Assembly: GCF_003987095.1 (NCBI RefSeq)
Contig: NZ_PIQA01000004.1
Coordinates: forward strand, 186,001 to 250,000
Origin: Idiomarina piscisalsi
Lineage (GTDB): Bacteria > Pseudomonadota > Gammaproteobacteria > Enterobacterales > Alteromonadaceae
Direction of reading: 5' to 3'
Length of the DNA: 64,000 nucleotides
Below, piece after piece: positions 7,515-16,425 of this stretch. The notes under the pieces were generated by a model, which worked only from the letters and a program-made list of their open reading frames with translations, was not told the DNA's origin and searched no databases. The position numbers and the translations under genes are program-made. Within the stretch, counting starts at the first letter, position 1. Each line of letters starts with the position of its first letter.

Positions 7515-10199
7515 ATGACCATGCGCAGTCTCAAAATTGCGGCTCTTGTAGCCGCTTCTTGGTTTGTTTTACCGTCCGCAGCCTCAGCACAAGAGGCACA
7601 GCAATTATCTGGCGAGCAATCGCTACTACCTGAAGCTAACTATGCCGACTCTGAAGTGACGGTAGAGCAGGTGCTTGGGTACCCACTCGGCACCAAAATA
7701 ACCAGCCCGGCGGATATGAGTCGCTATTTTGAGGCGCTGAAAGCGGCGTATCCGAAGCAGGTGAAGCTTTTGGAGTACGGCGAAAGCTGGGAAGGTCGCA
7801 CATTGTATTATGCGGTTATTTCCAGCGAAGAAAATATTGCCGACTTTGACGGCTTTATGCAGGGTATGCAGTCACTCGCGGATCCGCGCAAGACCAGCCG
7901 AAGTGAAGCAGAAAAGCTAATTAACGAACTGCCGGGCAGTATTTGGCTGTCGTATGGTGTTCACGGCAACGAAATTTCGTCGCCGGAAGCCTCTATGATG
8001 ACGGCGTATCATTTGTTGCATGACCAACGCGAGCAAACGCAACGCTGGTTAGATAACACCATGGTCTTTATTGACCCACTGCAAAACCCAGACGGTCGAG
8101 CACGTTTTGTTGACCGCTACTACATGAGTGTTGGCATGGAACATTCGGGTGATCGCCGCAGTGCGGAACATAACGAGCCCTGGCCAAACGGGCGCACAAA
8201 CCATTATTTATTCGATATGAACCGAGACTGGATTGCTCTGACGCAACCAGAAATTAGCGGTCAAATTGATGCCTTGTTGAAATACTATCCGTTGGTGTTT
8301 GTAGACCTACATGAAATGGGCGGTGATTCGACCTACTACTTTACGCCGGAAGCACGTCCCTATAACCCGTTAATTACCGAGTCTCAGCGCGAAAGCCTGA
8401 ACTGGATAGGCAAAAATAACGGTCAGTGGTTCGACAAAAAAGGATTCGACTACTTCACGCGCGAAATTTTCGATGCGTTTTACCCGGGCTACGGTGCCAG
8501 CTGGCCGCTCTATTATGGTTCGGTGGCAATGACGTACGAAATGGCGTCGGCTCGCGGTCATTTGTTTAACCGTAAAGACGGTGACGTACTGACCTATGCC
8601 GACGGTGTTCAACAGCACTTTATTGCGTCTATTTCGACGATTCAAACAGTGTCAGAACGTCGTGAAGCGTTATTACAGAAGTTCTGGAATTATCGTAAGT
8701 CCGCCGTTGAAGCGGGTGAAGACGGCGATGTTCGTTCGTTAATTTTACCGGCAACAGATGACCCGGCAGGCGCACGTAAACTAGCGTCTTTGCTGGTTGA
8801 ACAGGGGGTCGAAGTGAAGCAGGCTGAGCAGGCCTTTGAAGTGTGCGACGTTGACTACCAACCGGGGGCTTATATCGTTGATATGGCACAGCCGTCGCAT
8901 CGTCTTATTCGCACACTGATGGACGAACAAGTCGACATGGCGGACGACTTCTTAAAAGAGCAGGAACAACGCCGCAAGAACAACCTGCCAGACCAAATTT
9001 ATGATGTAACCGGCTGGTCGTTGCCACTGATGTTTAACGTAGACAGCCACAGCTGTGACGACTTGCCTGACGTAAGAACCGCTATGGTTGAAGAAGGTCG
9101 CATTGCCCCGGGTAAAGTGATTAATCCGGACGCAGAAGTGGCTTATTTAGTGCGTTGGGGCGACATGAACGCGGGGCGCTTTTTAACTTCTGCCTTACGT
9201 GAAGGCTTAAGTGTACGCCAAAGTGAATTAGCATTCACTCATGAAAAAGCGGGTCAGTTCCCAAGTGGTTCACTGATTCTTACGGTTGCAGACAACGGTC
9301 AAGATCTGCCACGAACCCTGCAAAAATTGGCGGAAGAGTCCGGCGCGACAGTGGAAGGTGTGGATACGAGCTGGATTACTGAAGGTCCAAACTTTGGCTC
9401 TCATAATGTCAGTCAGTTAGAAGCGCCGAACATTGCCATTGCCTGGGACGAACCGGTGAGTGCGTATAACGCTGGCCACACCCGCTTTGTGATTGAACGT
9501 CAAATGGGCTATCCGGTAACCGCTATTCGCACCATGCAGTTGATTCAGGATGATCTGGACGGCTTAGACGTGTTGATTTTACCGGAAGGTGGTTATGACG
9601 GTGTGTTCACCGAAGGGACTGTAGAAAAACTGAAGCAATGGGTGTCAGACGGCGGTGTGCTATTGACCTTAGGTGGTGCGTCAGCCTGGGCTGTCGATGC
9701 CGGTCTTCTTAATACCAAGCTCGAGCGCAAAGTACCGGAAGAAGGTGTGGAAAAACCGGCCGAGGAGCTAAAAATTGACGGCAAAGTGATTGAAAGTCGA
9801 GAACAATTCTTAACGGAAATAAAACCGCACGGCGCTGATCCAGACTGGGTGCCTGGTGCGTTGTTAAATGCGCAAGTCGATACTGATCATTGGTTAAGTG
9901 CGGGTGTAAAACCGCAAGTCGTCAGCATTTATAACGGCAACGACGTGCTGACCCCTATCGACATTAACCATGGCCGCAACATTGCATGGTTTGCCGACGC
10001 AGACACTATGCTGGCAAGCGGTTTTTTATGGGATGATATTGCTAAGCAACTACCTTATAAGCCGTTGTTAATATGGCAACCCAGTGGAAAAGGTATGGTA
10101 ATTAGCTTTACTCAGGAGCCAACCTACCGCGCATACATGGATGGCTTGAATACCTTATTAATGAATGCGCTATTTTTAGCACCAGCGAAAGCGCAATAG
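7515..10199 (+). CDS. Secreted M14 zinc carboxypeptidase-like protein
   Basis: Large exported metallopeptidase, 894 residues. A signal peptide ends near ASAQ (residue about 26). The M14 zinc ligands are H150 and E153 in YGVHGNEISSPEA and H266 in DLHEMGG. FDMNRDW supplies the substrate-binding Asn-Arg, and MTYEMAS is the likely catalytic Glu. The C-terminal third contains a class I glutamine-amidotransferase-like fold (VLILPEGGYDG, WVSDGGVLLTLGG), an architecture seen in marine gammaproteobacteria. It is probably involved in peptide scavenging; the substrate is unknown. Two ATGs (7515, 7521) are possible. Confidence 0.85.
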   Translation: MTMRSLKIAALVAASWFVLPSAASAQEAQQLSGEQSLLPEANYADSEVTVEQVLGYPLGTKITSPADMSRYFEALKAAYPKQVKLLEYGESWEGRTLYYAVISSEENIADFDGFMQGMQSLADPRKTSRSEAEKLINELPGSIWLSYGVHGNEISSPEASMMTAYHLLHDQREQTQRWLDNTMVFIDPLQNPDGRARFVDRYYMSVGMEHSGDRRSAEHNEPWPNGRTNHYLFDMNRDWIALTQPEISGQIDALLKYYPLVFVDLHEMGGDSTYYFTPEARPYNPLITESQRESLNWIGKNNGQWFDKKGFDYFTREIFDAFYPGYGASWPLYYGSVAMTYEMASARGHLFNRKDGDVLTYADGVQQHFIASISTIQTVSERREALLQKFWNYRKSAVEAGEDGDVRSLILPATDDPAGARKLASLLVEQGVEVKQAEQAFEVCDVDYQPGAYIVDMAQPSHRLIRTLMDEQVDMADDFLKEQEQRRKNNLPDQIYDVTGWSLPLMFNVDSHSCDDLPDVRTAMVEEGRIAPGKVINPDAEVAYLVRWGDMNAGRFLTSALREGLSVRQSELAFTHEKAGQFPSGSLILTVADNGQDLPRTLQKLAEESGATVEGVDTSWITEGPNFGSHNVSQLEAPNIAIAWDEPVSAYNAGHTRFVIERQMGYPVTAIRTMQLIQDDLDGLDVLILPEGGYDGVFTEGTVEKLKQWVSDGGVLLTLGGASAWAVDAGLLNTKLERKVPEEGVEKPAEELKIDGKVIESREQFLTEIKPHGADPDWVPGALLNAQVDTDHWLSAGVKPQVVSIYNGNDVLTPIDINHGRNIAWFADADTMLASGFLWDDIAKQLPYKPLLIWQPSGKGMVISFTQEPTYRAYMDGLNTLLMNALFLAPAKAQ

Positions 10200-10208
10200 G
10201 AGCGAACT

Positions 10209-10871
10209 ATGGCTGAGTTTGGCGTTATTGGTTTAGGACGTTTCGGCGCCCGAACTTCGATGGAGCTTTTAGACCTTGGACACCACGTCATTGGTGTCGA
10301 CTCAGATGAAAAAGCTGTTGAAGCCATGGCGGAAGTGCTGACGCATTCGGCCATAGCCGATGTGACCGATGAAAAAGCACTACAAGAGCTCGATTTAGCC
10401 AATTGCGAAGTCGTCTTAGTGGCTATTGGCGAGGATCTTCAAGCCAGCTTACTCTGTGTTTTGCACCTGAAAAGCATTGGTGTAAAAGAAATTTGGGCCA
10501 AAGCCACGTCTAAGTCACACCATCAGATTCTTTCCAAACTGGGGGTGAGCCGCATTATTCACCCGGAAGAGGAAATGGGCATTCGTGTAGCGCAGTCACT
10601 GAACTACCCCATGGTGAATGAGTATATGTCGCTTGGGCATAACTGGTTTTGTGTGGAAATCAGTATTGGTGAGTATTTAAAAGGTAAAAAATTGCGCGAT
10701 GTTTCCTCTGAAGACTCTGAATTTTTTCACATGTTGCTGCTGAAAAAGCGTGATGAGGTGACAACTAATCCGTCAATGGATATGGAGTTGGAAGGTAATG
10801 AAACTTTGGTAATGGCAGGTAGTTTAAAAGCTCTGAAGTCCATTGCACCTAAACTGAAAGAGCCTTCATGA
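10209..10871 (+). CDS. ktrA: Potassium uptake gating subunit KtrA
   Basis: Cytoplasmic RCK-domain ring subunit that gates the KtrB potassium channel in response to nucleotides. The 220 residues begin with a Rossmann fold (FGVIGLGRFGA, then an acidic HVIGVDSDE that binds the adenosine ribose) and end in a TrkA_C domain. The ATG has AGGAG upstream. Its stop overlaps the ktrB start by four bases (ATGA), so the two are translationally coupled. Confidence 0.93.
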   Translation: MAEFGVIGLGRFGARTSMELLDLGHHVIGVDSDEKAVEAMAEVLTHSAIADVTDEKALQELDLANCEVVLVAIGEDLQASLLCVLHLKSIGVKEIWAKATSKSHHQILSKLGVSRIIHPEEEMGIRVAQSLNYPMVNEYMSLGHNWFCVEISIGEYLKGKKLRDVSSEDSEFFHMLLLKKRDEVTTNPSMDMELEGNETLVMAGSLKALKSIAPKLKEPS

Positions 10872-12238
10872 AACAGTGGGTTCCCTCGTTAGCTTGGTTA
10901 TACAGAAAGCCCGGCCGGCGCAAGCGTCGGGCTTTTAAAGCCAGCCCGCCGGTTATTTTGTCAGGAGGCTTTGCCTGCCTGATTCTACTGGGTACTTTGT
11001 TGCTGAAAATTCCGGGAGCCACGGAGCAGCCTATCACCTGGTTGGAAAGCCTGTTTACTGCAACGTCGGCAGTAACAGTAACCGGGTTGGTGGTAGTGGA
11101 TACCGGCGCAACGTACAGCGTATTTGGGCTAACCGTGTTGGCTGTGTTGATACAGGCGGGCGGCTTAGGTTTTATGACCTTCGCTGTGTTGGCAGCTATG
11201 TCGCTTGGTGGCCATGTCGGACTTCAGCATCAGTTAATGGCTAAAGAAGCCATGCATCAAACCAGTCTTGCCAATATTGGTCGTACGGCTAAAGCAGTGG
11301 TGTCTTTGGCACTGACGGTTGAGGCCGTTGCCGTAGTGGGTTTAACACTCACCTGGTGGGGTGATAAAGGCTTTGTAGACGCCTTATCGGAAGCAGTATT
11401 TTACGCCATTTCTGCTTTTAACAGCGCCGGCTTTGTGCTCTCGCCTAATGGTTTAGTCGATTACGCTAGCAGTATTCCAGTGAACCTTATTGTCAGCATT
11501 TTATTTGTCATTGGTGGCTTGGGCTTCTCGGTTATTACTAATATTGCGGAGAAGCGGCGTTGGCATGACTTCTCGGTGTATACCCGCGCTATTTTAATCG
11601 CCACGCTAATTATTAATGTGCTCTCTGTGGCCATTATTTGGTTGTTAGAAATGAACAATCCGGCCACCTTTGCCAATTTGAGTATTGGAGATCAGGCAAT
11701 GGCGGCCTGGTTCCAGGCAACAACCCCCCGTTCGGCAGGTTTTAATACGGTTGATACCGGCGCTATGACAGAAGCTAGTGCTGTATTCACGCTATTGCTC
11801 ATGCTGATTGGCGGCGGCTCAATGAGTACTGCAGGCGGTATTAAGTTAGGCACCTTTATTGTGTTATTGGTGGCAACCTACGCTTTTTTAAGACGTCGCG
11901 AACACGTGACTTTGTTGAACCGAACTGTGCCACAGGAAATTGTGATGAAAGCGCTGGCGGTGACCTTAGTTACGCTCACTTTAATGTTTCTTGGCATATT
12001 TATCCTAATGATTTTGAATCCGCTGCCGTTTATAGATATAACCTTTGAAGTTTTATCGGCGTCTGCGACGGTCGGGCTCTCAAGAGGTATTACTGCTGAG
12101 ATAACGGCAGCAAGCCAGGTGATACTGGTGTTTTTAATGTTTGCCGGTCGTGTCGGGCCATTAACTCTAGCGTACTTTTTAGCCACGCCGCGTAAACGAC
12201 ACATACGTTTCCCTGAAACGGATATTCAGGTTGGCTAA
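10868..12238 (+). CDS. ktrB: Potassium uptake channel subunit KtrB
   Basis: Sodium-coupled potassium transporter of the Trk/Ktr/HKT family, inner membrane. The 456 residues carry four pore repeats with filter-like segments, for example [31 protein letters not shown] and [12 protein letters not shown] basic N-terminus ([13 protein letters not shown]) precedes the first helix. It overlaps ktrA by four bases. Confidence 0.93.
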   Translation: MKQWVPSLAWLYRKPGRRKRRAFKASPPVILSGGFACLILLGTLLLKIPGATEQPITWLESLFTATSAVTVTGLVVVDTGATYSVFGLTVLAVLIQAGGLGFMTFAVLAAMSLGGHVGLQHQLMAKEAMHQTSLANIGRTAKAVVSLALTVEAVAVVGLTLTWWGDKGFVDALSEAVFYAISAFNSAGFVLSPNGLVDYASSIPVNLIVSILFVIGGLGFSVITNIAEKRRWHDFSVYTRAILIATLIINVLSVAIIWLLEMNNPATFANLSIGDQAMAAWFQATTPRSAGFNTVDTGAMTEASAVFTLLLMLIGGGSMSTAGGIKLGTFIVLLVATYAFLRRREHVTLLNRTVPQEIVMKALAVTLVTLTLMFLGIFILMILNPLPFIDITFEVLSASATVGLSRGITAEITAASQVILVFLMFAGRVGPLTLAYFLATPRKRHIRFPETDIQVG

Positions 12239-12270
12239 GCAAAACTTATAATAAAAAGCGATTAAAAATC

Positions 12271-14163
12271 ATGCTAAAGAAACTGAAGTTCACTCAAAAA
12301 GTCATTGTCGCTGCATCGGCGATACTGGTGTTGGTCTTGGGTATTTTTACGTTGACTAATTTTTTGCAAATGTCGACGCAAACCAGGAGTGATCTTCAGC
12401 AGCAAATGCAGGCATTGTCGGACTCGGTGTCGAATAATATCTCACAATGGTTTAACGACCGTATGAGCATAGTGCAGGCCACCGCCGATGCTTATCAAAC
12501 TTCGGACTCAACTGAGCGCGCACTGGAACGTGTGCAACAGTCAAAAGCGGCAGGCAATTTTAAAAACGTGTATTACGGGTTAATTGACGGGACCTTCTTG
12601 CTCGATGACACCAACATTGATTTGCCTGACGACTACGACGCCCGCACCCGCCCTTGGTATCAGCTGGCGGTTGATGAAGGGCAGCCGACTTACACCACCC
12701 CCTATATTGATGTAACCACTAATGAGCTGACTATTACTGCCGTAGTCCCAATGGAACGCAGTGGTCGTTTAGTGGGTGTTGCTGGTGGCGATATGATGCT
12801 GGACGATATTTCCGCCATTATTAATGACATTGATTTTATGGGAATGGGACAGGCGTTTCTGGTCAGCGATAGCCGAAATATCCTGGTTCACCCGAACGAT
12901 GACCGTATAGAAACCTCTCTGAATGACTACATAGACAGTTCGGTGTCGTTTTCCCCGACTTTTAAAGAGTACGAGGTCGATGGTCAGGACAGCTTGGTGT
13001 CTTTCCATAAAATTAAAGGCATTCAAGGCGTCGACTGGTATTTAGGAGTCGTCATTGACCGCACGAAAGCTTATGCCGATGTGTCTACCTTTGGTTGGAC
13101 CGCTATTGTGTATCTAGTGCTGGGTATTGTCGCGGTTGTTGTGTCCATGAGCTGGCTATTACGACTGCTACTGAAACCACTTAACCGACTGAATGAAGCG
13201 GTAACCGATATTGCCCGCGGCGAAGGCGATTTAACGCAGCGACTGCCAGTGGAATCTGATGACGAATTTGGCGTTGTCTCACAACGGATGAATGAGTTTA
13301 TTGAGCGTATTCAAAACGCCTTACAAGAAGTGACAAACGCTGCGAAGCAGGTTGAGCAAAACATTCAAAGCATGACTAAGGCCAGTGACGACTCAATGCA
13401 TATTGGTCATGAGCAGGCGAATAAGGCGAACTCCGTGGCCACGGCGATTAATGAGCTCGGCGCGAGTGCGACTGAAATTGCCGACAGTGCGGCGAAGGCG
13501 TCTGCGCAAGCTAGCACCGGTAGTGAAAAAACCTCTGCGGCACAACAGGCCTTGCAGCATAACCGTCAACAAATTCAGCATTTGTCTGAACGAATGGATG
13601 CTTCAGGCCAGGCTATTGAGAAACTCGATGAAGACACGCAAAACATAGGTCAGATTATTGAGGTGATAAAAGACATCACCGAGCAAACTAACTTGCTGGC
13701 GCTTAACGCCGCTATTGAAGCTGCACGAGCGGGTGAAGCGGGCCGAGGCTTCGCCGTTGTCGCGGACGAAGTTCGAAACCTGGCACAACGCACCTCAGAC
13801 TCAGCGGCTGAAGTGGAGAACATGATTGAGAAAGTGCGGCAGGGCACCAAGTCAGCGGTAAATGTGATTGAAGAAAGTCGTGAAATTAGTGACGCTTGTG
13901 TGCAGAGTGCCGAGGAATCTGCTGAGCACATGAGCGAAATTGACGCCATTATTTCGCAAATTGACGAGGTGAATCATTCGGTTGCGTCAGCAACAGAGCA
14001 GCAAACCTCTGTGATCCAAACCCTCGATAAAGACATTATGGATATCAGCAGTATGAACGAACAAAGTGTTGCTAACCTGGATAATACACAGCAAGCGTGT
14101 AGCGAGTTAAGTCGTGCATTTGAACGCTTGGAAGAATTGGTGACACAGTTTAAACTGAAGTGA
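12271..14163 (+). CDS. Methyl-accepting chemotaxis protein (dCache type)
   Basis: Membrane chemoreceptor, 630 residues. A transmembrane segment near residues 10-30 is followed by a periplasmic double-Cache domain ([26 protein letters not shown]), a second transmembrane segment near 272-295 and a HAMP domain. A long coiled-coil signalling domain follows, with the conserved hairpin [20 protein letters not shown] at about 481-500. The Cache sequence resembles amino-acid sensors, but the ligand is not certain. It follows ktrB by 32 bases with a possible -10 (TATAAT) in between, and is probably transcribed on its own. Confidence 0.9.
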   Translation: MLKKLKFTQKVIVAASAILVLVLGIFTLTNFLQMSTQTRSDLQQQMQALSDSVSNNISQWFNDRMSIVQATADAYQTSDSTERALERVQQSKAAGNFKNVYYGLIDGTFLLDDTNIDLPDDYDARTRPWYQLAVDEGQPTYTTPYIDVTTNELTITAVVPMERSGRLVGVAGGDMMLDDISAIINDIDFMGMGQAFLVSDSRNILVHPNDDRIETSLNDYIDSSVSFSPTFKEYEVDGQDSLVSFHKIKGIQGVDWYLGVVIDRTKAYADVSTFGWTAIVYLVLGIVAVVVSMSWLLRLLLKPLNRLNEAVTDIARGEGDLTQRLPVESDDEFGVVSQRMNEFIERIQNALQEVTNAAKQVEQNIQSMTKASDDSMHIGHEQANKANSVATAINELGASATEIADSAAKASAQASTGSEKTSAAQQALQHNRQQIQHLSERMDASGQAIEKLDEDTQNIGQIIEVIKDITEQTNLLALNAAIEAARAGEAGRGFAVVADEVRNLAQRTSDSAAEVENMIEKVRQGTKSAVNVIEESREISDACVQSAEESAEHMSEIDAIISQIDEVNHSVASATEQQTSVIQTLDKDIMDISSMNEQSVANLDNTQQACSELSRAFERLEELVTQFKLK

Positions 14164-14190
14164 TACACATCAAATAACGGAGTTATGGTT

Positions 14191-14628
14191 ATGAAAAAGG
14201 CTTGGATGATTGGCGCACTTGCGCTTATAGGTACGCCGGTACTGGCAACCGCTGAAGCCGCTCAAATGGAAAGAACGGAAGCGTCAGCGAATGCGCAGGC
14301 TTATATTATTTCACCCCAAGACGGTGAAGTGGTTGGCAAAACCTTTAAAGTGAAATTTGGCTTGAACGGTATGGGGGTTGCTCCAGCGGGTGTTGATGTT
14401 AAACATACGGGGCATCACCATTTATTAATCGATAAAGACGAACTGCCGGCTATGGACAAACCTATGGGTGGTGACGTTATCCACTTTGGTGGCGGCCAAA
14501 CAGAAACTATGGTGACTTTGGAGCCGGGCGAGCATACTTTACAGCTTATCCTGGGTGACAAAAATCACGTACCACACGACCCTGCGGTTGTATCTAAGAA
14601 AATCACCATTACGGTAAAAGGCGACTAA
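14191..14628 (+). CDS. DUF4399 periplasmic protein
   Basis: Exported 145-residue protein of the DUF4399 family, function unknown. A signal peptide (MKKAWMIGALALIGTPVLATAEA) precedes a beta-rich domain with the family's conserved HTGHHHLLID, HFGGGQTE and LGDKNHVPHDP, rich in histidine. The ATG at 14191 is chosen over that at 14185 because GGAG at 14179-14182 is correctly spaced only for the former. Its stop overlaps the dinB stop on the other strand. Confidence 0.8.
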   Translation: MKKAWMIGALALIGTPVLATAEAAQMERTEASANAQAYIISPQDGEVVGKTFKVKFGLNGMGVAPAGVDVKHTGHHHLLIDKDELPAMDKPMGGDVIHFGGGQTETMVTLEPGEHTLQLILGDKNHVPHDPAVVSKKITITVKGD

Positions 14629-15695
14629 TCGAGCTCAAGCTCAAGTTGCAGCTGTTCACTGGGATCAGGTAATGCCGCACTGATCCCTAGCAGCCTTACC
14701 CCTTTCCCTTTACCCCGTTGCCAGGCTTCGCTCAGCAATTCATAAAACAAACTGGGTGACACAAACTGAGTGCTTCTTGATACCGTCGTTTGAGTAAAGT
14801 CTGAGAACTTCAGTTTTAGCGTCTGGCTTCGTATGGGTTGTTCGCGCCAGTGCTTTACTTTCATGCGTTCACGGAGTTTTGGCAGTAAGTTTTCCTGAAC
14901 GTAAGATTGTGCGGTGGACTCTAGCTTCATGTCAGACGTTAATGTCTGTTCCACACCAACGCTTTTGCGGATACGTTCAGTAACTACTTCCCGCTTGTCG
15001 CGACCATGGCAGCGCTCAAACAAAACATAACCCGCTTTTTCGCCCAGTATTTCCTGAAGTTGTTGCAGCTCTATGTTTTGAATGTCCTTACCTGTCATTA
15101 GGCCATAGTTAGTAAGTACTTGCTGACTCTTAGGGCCAACGCCGGGTATTTGCTTGAGATTAAGTTTGGCTATGTAATCTAATACGTCGTCAGGAGGTAC
15201 GACAAACTGACCATCCGGTTTGCGTTCTTCACTGGCGATTTTTGCGACCATTTTTTGATTGGAGATGCCTGCCGAGCCGGTTATTCCTAGCGAACGAATG
15301 CGCTCTCTCACGGCGTTCATAGTTAGTGTCGCACTTCCCCGATAAAGTTCGTTATGGGTCAGGTCGAGGTAGAATTCATCAATAGATGCGGGCTCTACTC
15401 GATGAGTGACTTCATAAAGAACGTCCAGTACTTGGTTGGATAGTTCGCGGTAATAATTGCCATCGGGTTTGACGAAGGTCAGTTGCGGGCAAAGTTTTCG
15501 TGCCTGACTGCCGGGCATGGCACTGCGAACGCCGTATTGACGTGCCAGGTAATTAGCTGTGGCAACCACTCCGCGCTCGCCGCCGCCACCGACCGCAAAA
15601 GGGCGATTCTTAAGCTTTGGATTACGCAATTCTTCCGCAGATGCGAAGAAAGCATCCAGATCGAGAAGAGCAATTTTTCGGGCAATTTCAGCCAA
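14625..15695 (-). CDS. dinB: DNA polymerase IV (Y family)
   Basis: Translesion DNA polymerase, cytoplasmic. Catalytic acidic residues are visible in IALLDLDAFFASAEE and in VEPASIDEFYLDLT, and a little-finger domain closes the protein. The TTG at 15695 is chosen: AAAGGA sits seven bases upstream and translation gives 356 residues, close to the E. coli length. The open frame extends to an ATG at 15764, but that extension is unlike the family and would cross the promoter of the divergent cytochrome gene. No clear LexA box was seen. Confidence 0.92.
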   Translation of the reverse strand: MAEIARKIALLDLDAFFASAEELRNPKLKNRPFAVGGGGERGVVATANYLARQYGVRSAMPGSQARKLCPQLTFVKPDGNYYRELSNQVLDVLYEVTHRVEPASIDEFYLDLTHNELYRGSATLTMNAVRERIRSLGITGSAGISNQKMVAKIASEERKPDGQFVVPPDDVLDYIAKLNLKQIPGVGPKSQQVLTNYGLMTGKDIQNIELQQLQEILGEKAGYVLFERCHGRDKREVVTERIRKSVGVEQTLTSDMKLESTAQSYVQENLLPKLRERMKVKHWREQPIRSQTLKLKFSDFTQTTVSRSTQFVSPSLFYELLSEAWQRGKGKGVRLLGISAALPDPSEQLQLELELD

Positions 15696-15778
15696 GTGTT
15701 TATCCTTTGCGCATTTGTGGTTATAATCGCATCCACTAACTGGGCGTGCAAGAACACCAGCCATTTTAGGAGAAACCA

Positions 15779-16204
15779 GTGAAAGTTATGAATTCATTCT
15801 TTGTTAAAAGTGTTTTAGGTACTTTGTCTTTGTTGTTTGCGCTGTCTGTAAGCGCAGCGTCAGTACAAGACGATATGTCTCGTGAAGCTATCGCTGAGCG
15901 CATTAAGCCTATTGGTAAACATTATGTGGCTGGTAAGAGCAGTGCTGCGGAAGAAAGCAGTGGTCCTCGCTCTGGCGAGCAAGTTTACAATAAGTATTGT
16001 ACAGCTTGTCACACGAGCGGCGTTATGGGCGCTCCAAAAATTAATAATGCAGCAGACTGGGAAGACCGTTTGGCGCAAGGTATGGACACAGTATTGAAAC
16101 ACGCCGTTGAAGGTTTCAATGCCATGCCGCCAAAAGGTACTTGCAGCGATTGTTCTGAAGAAGAGATTCAAGCAGCAATCGACTACATGATTGAAGATAT
16201 TTAA
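15779..16204 (+). CDS. Cytochrome c5-like protein
   Basis: Periplasmic monohaem c-type cytochrome, 141 residues, probably an electron carrier to a terminal oxidase or reductase. A signal peptide ends at SVSAAS. Haem attachment is YCTACH, the axial Met is in FNAMPPKG, and the C-terminal CSDCSEEEIQAAIDYM is typical of cytochrome c5. The GTG at 15779 is preferred over the ATG at 15788 because AGGAGA lies 6-7 bases before it. A consensus -10 (TATAAT, 15722-15727) precedes the gene. Confidence 0.88.
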   Translation: MKVMNSFFVKSVLGTLSLLFALSVSAASVQDDMSREAIAERIKPIGKHYVAGKSSAAEESSGPRSGEQVYNKYCTACHTSGVMGAPKINNAADWEDRLAQGMDTVLKHAVEGFNAMPPKGTCSDCSEEEIQAAIDYMIEDI

Positions 16205-16230
16205 GCATTAGATACATTCTAAATGTTATA

Positions 16231-16257
16231 AAAGGCCGCATTAAGCGGTCTTTTTAA
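16231..16257 (+). terminator. Terminator after cytochrome c5 gene
   Basis: AAAGGCCGC and GCGGTCTTT form a 9-bp stem with one G:T pair and a 5-base loop, followed by T residues. It lies 27 bases after the stop codon. Confidence 0.8.
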
Positions 16258-16425
16258 CGTCAATTGACGTGATCCTCGTAGTATTTCTTCCCTGAATATT
16301 CAAATTTTTTCGCAAAATCTTCCCAAACGTCTGACCACTGTCTATACTACTTATCTGTTAAAAAAGTTAACATCTGTTGATTAAGTGTACTTGGCAGGGA
16401 GAGTCGTGCTTAAAGGTAAGCAGAA

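Noticed and set aside
15696-15764. N-terminal extension of dinB to ATG 15764
   Set aside because: The extension is unlike the family, crosses the divergent promoter, and the TTG at 15695 has a well-placed ribosome site.
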